A stretch of 64,000 nucleotides of DNA from Prinia subflava (Eukaryota; Chordata; Aves; Passeriformes; Cisticolidae): the NCBI RefSeq assembly GCF_021018805.1, contig NW_026960613.1:1240001-1304000 (forward strand), read 5' to 3'. Numbering within the stretch: the first letter of the stretch is position 1; the number at the start of each line of letters is the position of its first letter. Under the pieces are notes generated by a model. That model did not search any database. It was given only the letters and a program-made list of their open reading frames with translations, and had not been told where the DNA came from. A program made the translations under genes and the position numbers. Below, piece by piece: positions 25,935-37,461 of this stretch.

Positions 25935-26995
25935 TAAAAGAAAGCCTCTTACGCATCAAAAAAGAGTTCTAGTTCTAATTTGCTTTCTATATTATCTTTA
26001 CAGGAAAATCCCTGTCTATTGTAATATTTACAGAAATCCTTGTCTCCCCTGGAATCTTCTGAGCAGCATGAGTAACTGAATTGAGTATCCACGCTTCAAG
26101 ATACCGTTACAAACTACTTTGTTAAAAAAAAAGTTCCTGTATTTGAAGGCATCCCTACTATTATTATGCTGCTATATCAAACTGACTAGCACAACATTGA
26201 AAACCTGTAAACTGAAGCCACATACCAATAATTTTCTTTCCCCTATTAGGAACAAAAACAAACCACCAAGAAAACACCACCAGAAGAAATGCCTTCTTCT
26301 AACATCAGTCCTTTGGAGACTGCAAACTGGGTAAAAAATACAGAAAGCAGAAGCTGCAATTATTGCAAGCAAATAGAGGACAGATGAAGTTATCCAGCTA
26401 CTAGAAATTTTCTGTAACTTTCATTCACTGCTCATCTTTACAACTGAAAATCATATAAAAACCAAGTTTCCTGTATCAATTCATTGTTCATTGTAAATTT
26501 TATTAGTTTTTTTTGAAATTATTTAACAAGTTGGAATTCACTGCAAACAAATTATTCTAGTGTCTCCTGGTTTTCATTTAAAGTACTAGCACATAAGGCT
26601 AATATCACGTGTTATTATACTATCATTCCTCTAAATGTTACTTTGATCCCTCTCCTGCACTTAGAGTTGAGCAGACTTTGATAAAAGGTTACCTCTAAGC
26701 TACTGTATGTGTATAAAAATCCCCACAAATCAGAAAACACCACATTCTCCATTGAATATATTCTAGGTAAATTGATCAGACTCATTCAAGATTTTCACCG
26801 CAAAACCCATTAACATTAGGCATAACTAATGCAAGACTTCATGTCAATAACCTATGCAACTTCAACAGCTAGAATAAAAGTCTTAAGATTAAAAAACAAG
26901 TACATTCAACTTTGCTTCACCTTCCCAATCTCATTGCTAAAGTTTACAAACAGTTGTTTTATGATTTGATTTAATAAAAACCAAAAAATCCTTAC
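25935..26995. other. RASA1 intron 6 next to exon 6
   Basis: AT-rich intron with no identified element. Confidence 0.6.
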
Positions 26996-27027
26996 ATTTT
27001 GCCTTCATGTGGATCTTCTTCTCTTCC
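26996..27027 (-). CDS. RASA1: RASA1 exon 6, 32-nt microexon
   Basis: A very short exon between TTAG and GTAAGG. It encodes GREEDPHEGK plus two bases of an Ile codon, forming the acidic linker between SH3 and the second SH2 domain. It is easy to miss by ORF scanning but is required by the phases: exon 5 ends in phase 0 and exon 7 begins with the third base of Ile followed by WFHGK. Confidence 0.94.
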
Positions 27028-28057
27028 CTAATAGGAAAATTAACATATTAAGTGCATGAGAACAGTATGCTTGAGTTTAGAAAAGTAAACTTCATAGGTT
27101 AAGACCTTCTGTAGAAATAAACAACACAAAGAAGTCCAAGACATTTTTGAACTAGATGGCTAATTGCACAGTTCATGTAAAGAGGTTTTCAACTTCATTC
27201 ACTGGAATTCAGTGGAAATTCAGCTATAACACATTATTTCAAAGGTTTGTTTCTGTCACTCTTCAAGTCCTTCTTTACACATGATAACTTAAATCTCAAC
27301 TTTTGTGAACTTCAATCACTAATGGAGAAATTTATAGTTAGATACTCTTACACTACCATTTCAATTTAGCCATTCACATCCTGATATAGACATGAGAACA
27401 GGTGAAGCAAACTCTACTAATAGCAATATACATATGCTGCAAAGCAAACATCATCAAGACTCCAAAGCAATGGTAACTACTTTGAAAAAAAAGCATGTGG
27501 GAGGATGGGGTGGGTGTTTTTGTCCATTAAATCATCTCTTATCCTGCAGTTAATCAATTATCTTTGTCACCCGATTAGCTTCCTGACTTAGCATAAGCCC
27601 TTCTAGGTATAATTAACTCATCAATATTTTGATATCCACACTTGGCCCTTAAAAAAAAAAAAAAAATACATACGGCAAAATTTGAGTCTATGCATTTATG
27701 AATATTTCATAGCAAACAAACAAAAAGAATGCAACTGAATGACTAGCAAGTTATTTATCAGGACTGGTAGGTTTAGGAAACTGCTTAATAAGTTTACAGT
27801 ATCATTCATTTGCATACGAGCATTTTAGATAACAAGAAAAGGTACTTTGTTTGGATATTAAATTAGACAATGGTTTGTTAAACTACTTAAAATTTGGCAG
27901 ATTCAAATACTGCAAGAAGGTTTAGAAAAGTACATAAAGTCAGGCAGCTAAATGACACTACTTTGGTTTAATTTCAATGTTAACTTCCACATACAACCAA
28001 CAAAAAATAAAAATCAAATCTCAGTTCTGCAACAGATTTGAATATAAAATTACTTAC
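27028..28057. other. RASA1 intron 5
   Basis: AT-rich; contains a 17-nt A run at about 27650. No element or RNA recognised. Confidence 0.6.
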
Positions 28058-28175
28058 TACTTCTTCTACCAGGTCTTCTACTATAAGACCTTGTTCATCT
28101 GTCCGTAGGTTTGTAACCCACATCCAGCCATCTTCCAATTCATTATGCACAATAAACATATCTCCTTTAAGGAAA
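28058..28175 (-). CDS. RASA1: RASA1 exon 5 (SH3 core)
   Basis: The acceptor CTCCAG is followed by T completing Ser, then FLKGDMFIVHNELEDGWMWV and LRTDEQGLIVEDLVEEV. This is the whole RT-loop-to-final-strand part of SH3, including the tandem tryptophan motif DGWMWV. The donor is GTAAGT after a phase-0 Val codon. Frame and length (118 nt) match exons 4 and 6 exactly. This is the most conserved of the exons by eye. Confidence 0.97.
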
Positions 28176-28480
28176 CTGGAGAGAATTACAGTAAGACATA
28201 TGTTAGAAGTACAATCATAATACAAAGTTTAATGAACACAGTGAATTCTTGAGCATAGTTTCAGAAAAACATTTGAGAAAATCTGGCCATAAAAGATATA
28301 TTTTTTGGTATCGCAAGCACATCATGTGCATTTTTCACACAGTTTAATTATAATAACCCTTCAGTATCTTAAACATTCTTGGGTAATGAAAATACTCCTT
28401 TTGGTATTTCTTAGAATATTATTTTGGGTTTTTCCAAGGTTAACAAGCAATTTAGGAATATCACCCAGACATTGCAGCAG

Positions 28481-29394
28481 TGTGGTTATGGGTGGCAAGG
28501 TGTTTTGGTTTAAGACAATTTAAGAGGTGGACACTCTAAAATTAGCTACCTCCCCTTACAGTTTTAACCAATCCCTTTCCACCAATAAGGAGAAATGAAT
28601 ACGAGTAGATATAAGTTAAAAAATAACAGTTTACTAAAAAAACCCAAAAAAGCCACAGGCAAAAAAATAACAGTAATAGGCACTAGTTACAAACTTGCTG
28701 AAATCTTGCGGATGGATACCCCAGGAACAAAAAGAAACTCAAAATGGCGGAGTAACCCTTTCACCAAGATGGTGCCCTCTGCAAGCAACCATGTGTGGGA
28801 AGGCAAAGGAAAAAGAGGGTGGACAAACGCTGCTTGGCTCAACCTTACCCCTGGAGCAAAAAACTGGGAAGGTAGGAGCTTAGAAAGCAGCTCTAGTGGC
28901 AGATGGGAATTGCTGGTGTGTGAGGTCAGTGTTGCTGCTTGCTGCTGATAGAGGAGAGTTAAAAATAATAATTTCTGTATAAGCTAACTGCGGGTAGTGG
29001 GGGGAAGGTAGAAGACGCACGGCTTGAAACCTGACGCAGCCTGGCCTTGGAACAAACTTCAGCTTTCTGCAACCAGCCTCATACTATTGTTTTAACTGAA
29101 TCAAGTGTGACTCCAGCCCAAGAGATAATTGAGAAGCATTGTTTTAACCAAATCAAGTATAACTCGGGGTAAAGCATAGGTATGATTTAAGATAGTAACT
29201 AAGAAATAGGATAACCAGTATCTAGGGCTGGAGGTTAGTTAACATATGTATAATTTGAAACTATAAAAATCACAAATCAACTCTGTATTCTGGGGCACAA
29301 GATTAGGGCATTCCATGCCCCTGTGTCCCGCGCGCTCAAATAAAGAACCGCATATGATCGCCTTCGTGTGGTTATATCTTTTCCTACGCTTACA
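28481..29394 (+). mobile_element. LTR (914 bp) of a decayed ERV
   Basis: TG...CA ends (TGTGGTTATGGGTGGCAAGG to CCTACGCTTACA), a TATAAAAATC box near 29262 and an AATAAA signal near 29339, followed by TTGGCACCTCCTGCC, which could be the primer site. Downstream sequence is gag-like, so this looks like a 5' LTR. It is antisense to RASA1 in intron 4. Confidence 0.55.
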
Positions 29395-31450
29395 TTGGCA
29401 CCTCCTGCCACCCACTGGACTGTGCCAAGGTTGGTGCTGCTGTCTTGGGTCCCTGTTCCGATGAGGAGGAAGAGAAGAAAATGGACTCTCAAGCACGGAT
29501 GAGTGGTGGCCCAACCCCAGCCCAGCTCCAGCTTTGCACTGCCAATAGGTGTTGCAAATTTCACTCTGAAACAGTTTTTGATTGTGAAATGCAGCTTTTC
29601 AGGTTGCTACTGTTGCAAGTAGAGCCAACAGGCAAGAGGGAGCTCTGCTTGAGCAACTCTGACTTTGTAAAATGGCCCTGGCGACTCCCCCAGCCTCACA
29701 AGTCTGTTTATGGTTGTGCTTCCAGGCCTTAAAGAGACAGTAACATTTTTTGGACACAGATAGATATAGAAAACAATAACATTTTGGGTTACCCAAGACA
29801 CAAGGCATGTAGGAAAATATGGGCAGGTATCTAGAATGGTTGTAACCTCCAGTACTCTAAGACTTCACTCCCAGATCATGATGAAGTGATAGAATGTTTG
29901 AAAAAAGATATTCCAAAGAGGTACAACTTATCACACTCTACTGGGGCCTGGCCTGCACCAGTTAACACTGTTTAGAACTGTTCAGCACCCTGAAGGAGAA
30001 GGTCTTTTGGATCTGAAAACATACCAACAGACACTGTGACTAAATCAGAGACCCAGCCTTCACGTATATCAGTCACCTCTATAATTAAAAAGAAACAATG
30101 GAAGTGGAAGTCAACTCATTCAGTAAGGGATGAAGAAGCTTCTCCTAAGAGGGAGCAGAAGAGCAGTCACAAAAACAGGAGAAGAAAGAATGAAATCATA
30201 AATGAGACAGAAACCAGACAATCCCTATCCCTAAGCAAGAAGCAAGATATGTGAAGCCATCATCCAGAGGAACAAATTGTCATCTAGTTGTTCTGATGCT
30301 GGGATGTTGGAGCCAAACATCAGGCATTTGAGGGTAAGGAAACCTAGCATCTGGGATCCCTTGTTAGGAATAAGATCACTGACAAAGGGATCGTAAAAGG
30401 GGCAGGAGTCTTCAGTCTTTGAAGGCAGCTTCCATCAAGTGTGGACAGATATCCCATCAAGGAAGGACCTACGAATTCCCAGAGCAAGGTGACCACCACT
30501 GGGGGAGGTATCCAGTATCTGAGGGAATTAACTGTGCTGAAGGTATATGACAACCAGGTATCCAACAAGCCGTGTGAAATTCCATGCACATGGCCCATGT
30601 GGTGAAAGTTTGTATGAAGTGCACCAACACTGTACACCAACAGCCTGGCAGTAATGAGCTGGAGAGACACAAAAGCACCAACTGTGGTTGGACTGGCCAG
30701 CCAACTTGAGAATTCAAAGAGAATTTCACTTCCTCCCTGGGTCTTGGCTGTGGAGAAATTCTTCCAACAACTGTCCCAGCAATTAAAGAAGGATAAGTCT
30801 TCCTCACCCATACTGACCAACATCTTGACTATTAAGAGTCAACCTTTTTGTGTTCAGGGAGAAGTTTATCAGTGACACATACCACATGCCACCCTCTGGT
30901 TCTATCTGCCATGGCCAGGAGGAGGACATAAGGAAGTGGGATGGTGAACCTACCTGGAGACTAGAAGCTCAAGTAAAAAGAAGAGCAAGAAAAACAGCAG
31001 CAAAAAGGCATCCATCCAGGAAAATTACTGCCCCAGTGTCTGTTGGTGCTTAGTTGCTGGCTAGAGTTAAACCATAACATCAGGTCATATGAAAACTGTG
31101 GAAGATCAGACAGCTACAGAAGCTGAGCTGGATAGTGCCACCAACCTCCTGGCCCTGGTACAGTGGAAGCCGTGGGAGAGATAAACTCAAGGCAAGAGCA
31201 AAAGTGAAGACATCATGCCTGGTCACTCTGACCGCTCTGATGAGAGAAGATGTAACAGGGACATTGCTGGCGCAATGCATGCACCAAGAATGCAAGAATG
31301 TAACAAGGATTTGATAACCAAAAATATTGTGTTACTAAGGGAACAGGGGCAAAGGGGTCCAAGCAGAAAATTTTGTACGGAACTTAGAAACCTCTAAATA
31401 TGTGTGTTTAGTGTAATAAACTGGCTTTGCTTGCATAGCATGGTCCATGT
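29395..31450 (+). pseudogene. ERV leader and gag-like remnant
   Basis: The frame is broken, but stretches such as GIQYLRELTVLKVYDNQVSN and MSWRDTKAPTVVGLASQLEN, preceded by a Lys/Arg/Glu-rich run and ended by a basic tail (VKRRARKTAAKRHPSRKI), resemble gag of ERVL-type elements. Stops at 30252, 30873 and 31051 and frame changes abolish coding. A TAATAAA near 31412 may mark the remnant of a 3' LTR. No protease or RT was seen, so the element is truncated. Confidence 0.5.
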
Positions 31451-32813
31451 CCTCTCAATGCCAGTGAAAACCTTTCATTGGAGCACAGGGGGACTTCTCA
31501 GTCAAGTCAAATGATCTATCATGAGTACAGGCAATAGGTACACAGTACTGAAGTTCATCAACTACCAAAATTAGATAGCAATTTTCTACTGAACATCTCT
31601 TGAGAGGGTGTGATAGATGCACCCACTCTGAGTAAACAGTATTAATTACCATTTAATAATTGTTTAATCATTAATAAAACCTTTTTAGTTAACCCTACAA
31701 TGATGACTTTTAATAATTCATCTGTGACAGAGTAGCAAAAAATGCATTAACTTGAGCACAAAGTAAACAGCAAGAATAAAAAAAGCCTAATGAAAATACT
31801 TAGAATGAATTCAGCTACTAATGAACCTAAATCTTAACAATGTACAATAGACAGCAGTTATCCTATATCAGTTGTTATTGTTTGAAATGCTTCAAGCTGT
31901 CTAAATATTAATTATGACATTAAAATAGTCAAGATTACCTGAAATGCATAACATCTTCAAGAGTACATTACAATAATATAATACATTAATTTGACCTAAA
32001 ATGGTGTACTTTGTACCAGTTTTGCTATGAACAGACTATTTTACCATGCAGGTCTCAGAAACCTAGCCAGACACATAGAACTTTACAATTTCCTGTAATT
32101 CTTGTTTCCATAGCACAATAATGAAATACTTTTTCCTCCTAAGTTGGTAGGTGCAATTAGGCATTTACTGGACTTGATGGACCCTATTATGCTTAAGAAT
32201 AGAAAGAAGTCCTACTTTTAATATACAATTAGGGAGTTCCCTCCTGTCTTACTACCTTATTGTATGCTTAGAAGAAGGTCTTCTCAAAGATGAATATCCT
32301 CTAAGCGTTTTTTATAGAAATCAGAATGGACTGGATAAATTTTCATCCTGATGAGGATATAAAGCTGTCATATACTTTTCTATATAATCTTAGGTTAATA
32401 GTCCTATCAAGAATCTTATTCCTAATTACACCACCATATTTTATCAACTTGTGAAACCAAGACAGTCTCATCAGAAATTACTGCAAACATCTTTCAAATC
32501 TGGCTTTTCTTTTTTCATCTGGAAGAAAACTGATATCTCAGGAAAGCAGTATTAATTCCAAGCAACTAGTATATGTTCTTCCATTAGATACAGGACTGTT
32601 GGTTGTGCATCTTTTCCACATTATATATATAGTGGAAGAAAAAAAAAAAAAAAAAAGAAAAAAAAAGGCAAGCATCATACCTTTAACCTCCCAGAACATT
32701 AAGTCTAAGATGCAATTGGAAAGTATTTGCATAGTGAACAGATAACTAAATCACTAGGTTTTATAAATACTCCAAGAATTTCACAAGTGCTTCTACCTAT
32801 TATTAAAACATAC
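31451..32813. other. RASA1 intron 4 next to exon 4
   Basis: AT-rich intron with an A-rich run at 32637-32667. No element recognised. Confidence 0.6.
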
Positions 32814-32884
32814 CTTATTTCATCAGTTTCTGGCACTTTGGTGTAAGGTAGAATTGCTCGAACTCTCCTTCTATCTTCCACAGG
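32814..32884 (-). CDS. RASA1: RASA1 exon 4 (SH2-SH3 linker and SH3 start)
   Basis: A 71-nt exon. The acceptor TTGTAG is followed by PVEDRRRVRAILPYTKVP and a short acidic segment ETDEI. The donor is AG|GTATG, leaving two bases of a Ser codon. RVRAILPYTKVP is the first beta strand of the SH3 domain. This SH3 is known to have a GAP-independent role in downstream signalling. No stop or frameshift is present. Confidence 0.95.
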
Positions 32885-33702
32885 CTACAATTTTAGAGAA
32901 GAGTTCAAAGATATTAATTTTTCCTTTCATTCTAGTGTAGCTTCCTCTCCCCAACACTATGCTATTCTGAGGCAAAAGACTGGTAATAGTAATTTGTATC
33001 CCTTTGCTAGTTTTAAGTTTTTAAAGGGTCAAAAATAGTAAGGGCTGGAAATGCTCAATTCCTAAAGCTATCTACAAAAGTCTTCGTTTTGCTTCTAGCC
33101 CTGTAACATTATCAGTCATGTTATCTCCAAAAATCAAATTACCAACAGTATAATCCCCATGAAAGAGCACTTTACAACTTACTTCCTCTTAGTGGAAATT
33201 TGTGACAATTTAACATTCAGAAACATCTTTATTTGGGGGGGGAGGGGGGCATTACTCATACTGATAATTCCTGACATTGTGGTAAGGATGGTCACTTGAA
33301 AGAAATGGCTTTCAGGAGCTTTGGTTATTTCAAGGATGTGTATTTCAAAATCTTTGCTAGTGTGTAAAACTCTACATTATAATGGCACTCTTTATAGCCA
33401 AAACCCACACATTTTCTTATTTCAGTTTACGTACAATATTATTACTACATTTGGAGATAGCTGCAATACCTGACATCTAGTTTTCTCATTACAGATTTTT
33501 ATTAAAAACCAATTTTTTATCATTAGTTTCTATCAGTAAAACCTTGTTTATATATTCATTATACTTCACCATATGCTGAGATAGGTCTAAAACTAGGGGA
33601 AGCCATCTACAAGGCTTTTTTCATAGAAAACTATGAATATCGAATACAAGATTAACGATATTAATATTTATGTAAATGACATTTTAAAATTTTACTACTT
33701 GC
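32885..33702. other. RASA1 intron 3 (GC-AG intron)
   Basis: The intron whose donor (read on the minus strand) is GCAAGT at 33702-33697 and whose acceptor is TTGTAG at 32885. It contains a plus-strand G run (8 G, A, 6 G) at about 33234-33249, which is a C run in the transcript. Confidence 0.85.
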
Positions 33703-33838
33703 CTCTGGAGGTGCTACTGGAAAGAATAGTTTTTCCCCCTTAAGTAAACAAGACACATGACTGTAATAGCCAATTAGGTCTGAGAGTGAAGCAAAGCGAC
33801 GTCCACCAATGTAATAATCTCCACACATGGCAATAATC
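33703..33838 (-). CDS. RASA1: RASA1 exon 3 (N-terminal SH2, second half)
   Basis: The acceptor TTAACAG precedes a G that completes the split Arg codon, then 45 open codons: IIAMCGDYYIGGRRF, SLSDLIGYYSHVS and a proline-containing tail ending PVAPPE. This is the C-terminal half of the N-SH2 domain, with the linker to SH3 beginning. The exon must stop after GAG because exon 4 resumes in phase 0 with PVEDRRR. The donor there is GCAAGT rather than GTAAGT, making the intron a GC-AG type (see findings). Length 136 nt fits the phases on both sides. Confidence 0.96.
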
Positions 33839-34276
33839 CTGTTAATAAAGAAAAGGAAGTTTGACAGAAGAACTTTTGCTACAAAGTGTTGGGATGGTTT
33901 GGGTTTGGGATTTTTTTTTTACAGGAAATGAGGATGACGTTGAGTTGTTATAGCAGGTTGTCTATGTTCAAAATGTAATATTACAAACTGACTCTCTAAA
34001 AATGTTAAGAGCTACCCGGAAAAGCAACTTTGAGAAGGGACAAAATACTGACAGAGGGATTGAACTATTCCTTTAGTTACACAAAACAAAAAAAAAAATG
34101 AACAAGACATTTGATCTACTTAAAAACTATCATTTTTTGGTGAAATTGTGAAATTATCAGTTATTATGAAGCTTGCAGAATGCTGAAAACAGTTTTCAAT
34201 AAATTATGCAGTAACTAGGAAAAACGTCATACTTCCACCAGAACTCTTTGATACAGTGTCAAAACAATAATTTTTA

Positions 34277-35712
34277 GGATCATAGAATCAGGTTGGAAAA
34301 AAACCTTTCATATCATGTTTTTTTTTAAGATAATGGGACTTAAACATTAAGCCAGCACTGCCAAATCCACCACTAAACCATGCCCCTAAGCACATCCACA
34401 CATCTTTTAAATAACTCCAGGGATATTGACTCCACCAATTCCCTAGGCAGCCTGTTCCAATGCTTCCCTTTTGGTGAAGAAATATTTCCTTATATCCAAT
34501 CTAAACCTCCCCTGATGCAACTTGAGGCCTCTTCCCCTCATCCTATTACTTGCTACTTGGGAAAGACAGACCAACACCCACCTGGCTACAACCTCCTTTC
34601 AGGTAATTCTAGAGAGCAATGTCTTCCCTGAGCCTCCTTTGCTCCAGGCTAAACAACCCCAGCTCCCTCAGCTGCTCCCCATAAGACTTGTGTTCCAGAC
34701 CCTTTCCCAGCTTCATTGCCCTTCTTTGGACACCCTCCAGCACCTCAATGTCTTTCTTGCAGTGAGGGGCCCTGAACTGGACACAGTATTCAAGATGCAA
34801 CCTCACCAGTGCTTAGTAAAAAGGGACAATCACTTCCCTAGTCCTGCTGGCCACACTATTCCTGATACAGGCCAGGATGTCATTTGCTTTCTTGCCCATC
34901 TGAGCACACACTGGCTCATGTTCAGCTGGCTGTTGACCAGCACCTCCAGGTCCTTTTCCACTGGGCAGCTTTCCTACCCCTCTTCCCCCAGCCTGTAGTG
35001 TTGCATGGGACTGTCATAACCCAAGTGCAGGACCCGACACTTGGCCTCGTTGAACTTCCTACAACTGGCCTCGGCCCATCAATCCAGCCTGTCCAGATCC
35101 CTCTTCAGAGCCTTCCAGCCCATCAACACTCCCATCCAACTTGGTGTAATCTGTGAACTTACTGAGGATGCACTTGATCTGCTCCTCCAGATCATCAATA
35201 AAGATATTAAACAGGACTTGCTTCAGTACTGAGCCCTAGGGAACACCACTGGTGACTGGCCACCAACTGGATTTAACTCCATTCAACACCTCTCTCTGCT
35301 CTCAGCCATCCAGCCAGTTTTTTACCCAACAAACAGTGCACCCATCCAAGCCATGAGCAGCCAGTTTCTCCAGGAGAATGCTATGGAAAACTCTGCCAAA
35401 GGCTTTACTGGACTTGAAGTCTAGGTAGACAACATGCACAGCCTTTCCCTCATCCACTAAGTAGGTCACCCCTTGTCATACAAGGAGATCAGTTTATCCA
35501 AGCAGGACCAGACTTTTATAAAACCATCCTGGCTGGGACTGATCACCTGTCTTTTCTGCATGTGCCTTGTGATGGCACTCAAGATGATCTGCTCCATAAT
35601 CTCCCCTGGCACCAAGGTCAGGTTAGCAGGCCTGTAGTTCTCCAAATCCTCTTTCTGGCTGTTCTTGTAGATAAACATCACATTTGCTAACCTCCATTCA
35701 ATCACAGAAAAT
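34277..35712 (-). mobile_element. CR1 LINE copy with RT remnant
   Basis: Read on the minus strand, it ends at about 34277 in TGATTCTATGATCC-type sequence. It starts inside RT with MIEWRLANVMFIYKN, EDLENYRPANLTLVPGEIME and ISPSQDGFIKVWS near 35466-35705. Further RT, the 3' UTR hallmark GGCTGCCTAGGGAATTGG and the tail follow at lower coordinates. It is 5' truncated with stops throughout, in intron 2 and in the same orientation as RASA1. Confidence 0.85.
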
Positions 35713-37311
35713 TCTGAAGGGCAAGATGAAAATATAAAGATTTTCCTCCCCAGTATTTTATATCACTCAGCAACTCACCAAAAAAAATATACTACTACAG
35801 CCAAAAAGAATTTCATTTTGATGGACTCATACACTATCTGTCAATCATATGCTGCATGAGCATATGCCCATATCTAACTTGGGAGGAGGGAGATTTGGAG
35901 AACTTTCACCTACAGTATTGGTATTTCAGTTAAACAGAATTATATAAGGAAAGTTTAATCTGAGAAATATCACTTCTAGTAAACAAATATCAGTGAGATT
36001 GTCAAGCAATGAAAATTTCACCCATTTTTGGCAGAGAACAAGCTTTGGTGGAAGTGACACTTCCAGTCTATGGGACCCAGGGGGCACATCCCTATATTTG
36101 GCTGAATTAACTTCAAGGCTGTCAATCTTGAGGCTGGAAAAATGTTTGAGTGTGGCATCTGCCCTTCTAATAACAAAAACATATACACTCTGCAGTCAGC
36201 AAGTGAAATCAAAAGCAGGTCTGCTCTATGAAGACCAGTATCAGCAGACAAATTAGTTTCCTTCAGATAGTTCACATACTTAATGGATCCAAGAAGAAAA
36301 GATTCTTTAAGATTTGAAAATATTATAAGGATTCCTTTCTTAGAAAGTAGCATTTAATGGTTTCCCATTTTCTGAGATGCCAGAAACAATTTTATGGTGG
36401 ACATAAACCAACATTCAACATCTGATATTGGCTACCATAAGCAGAAGTTATTAAAAAGGAGACTTGAAAACTTAAAAAACAAGTATTAACATAACTTCAT
36501 TTTCTACTACTGCTACATAGTAATCAGTTCCCTAACAAGAATCAGTATAGCTGAGAAGCATGAACTATTAGCTCAGACATGATGCAAACGTGCATGCTAT
36601 TTGTTTGCTTTGCAAGAAAATTTGCTTTCTGTTTATTTCTTGTTATCTAGATAGCTGACAAAGGTTTTTTCTAGTACTGGAGATGCACTTGATATCCTAT
36701 TTTGTGTAGATGAACATTACACTGCAGCACACTACATGCTAACATTCAAGCACTTCCCAGAACATCTGATTTACATTAAACGAGACTATAACTTGCTAAT
36801 GGTAAAATAACCAGTTTCAATTTCAGGTAAATGGATAGTTGTATTTAGAACAACTAATTTTAACATAGACTGAAAGCTGATTCTATCAAATCCTCATATT
36901 GTTAAACACATTGCCTCTTTGTTTCTCCTTGTTATAGCTATCTTATAAACACAGATTTGCTATGACTGACATTCAAATGTTCCTTAAGCTGCAGTATCTG
37001 AGGAATAGACTTAAAACAATCTGATTACTACTAAGAAGCCTGCATGTTACTGTAAATTTAGTCACAACAGCTTCAGACAAGCTTTTCTATCCTGATAATG
37101 CTGGTTTCCTCACATTTTCTTTCTTCAGTCTGTAAAGGAATTTTTGTAGCATGGTTTAAAACAATTAAACCCTAACAAAGAGCTATACCATACAGGGACA
37201 AAAAAAAAAATAAAAAATATTCAATTTATAATACAATTATTTTTTATACCATACTATGTTCTAAACCCACAAATAAATAAGTTACAGTGTTTTAAAACAT
37301 TTACTTCTCAC
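35713..37311. other. RASA1 intron 2 next to exon 2
   Basis: AT-rich intron, no feature recognised. Confidence 0.6.
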
Positions 37312-37461
37312 CTAAAATGATTGACACTTGTTTTACTAAGGAACGAAAGCACAAATGAACCCGGTCTCCGATCACTCTCTCGAATAAGGTAACTTCCAGG
37401 TTTTTCCGCTTGCCAAAGACGTTCTTCTGCAATTGTTCTGTCGAGTTTTCCATGATACCAC
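37312..37461 (-). CDS. RASA1: RASA1 exon 2 (N-terminal SH2, first half)
   Basis: RASA1 is a cytosolic GTPase-activating protein that switches off Ras and is recruited to phosphotyrosines of receptor kinases through its SH2 domains. Read on the minus strand, a TTTTTTAG acceptor is followed by one base of a split codon and then 49 codons starting WYHGKLDRTIAEERLW. The SH2 arginine motif SYLIRESD, which binds phosphate, is intact, followed by RRPGSFVLSFL. The exon ends in AG before a GTGAG donor, so the Arg codon of FRI is split after two bases. The stretch between FLS and NHF looks one residue shorter than the vertebrate protein I recall. Exon 1, a long Gly/Pro-rich N-terminus in vertebrates, is not in the window. 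Confidence 0.97.

Noticed and set aside
30344..30823. 159-codon minus-strand frame
   Set aside because: It is the antisense of the gag-like remnant, which reads sensibly on the plus strand; no motif on the minus.
34522..34998. 158-codon plus-strand frame
   Set aside because: Antisense of the minus-strand CR1 3' region, a common shadow frame in CR1.
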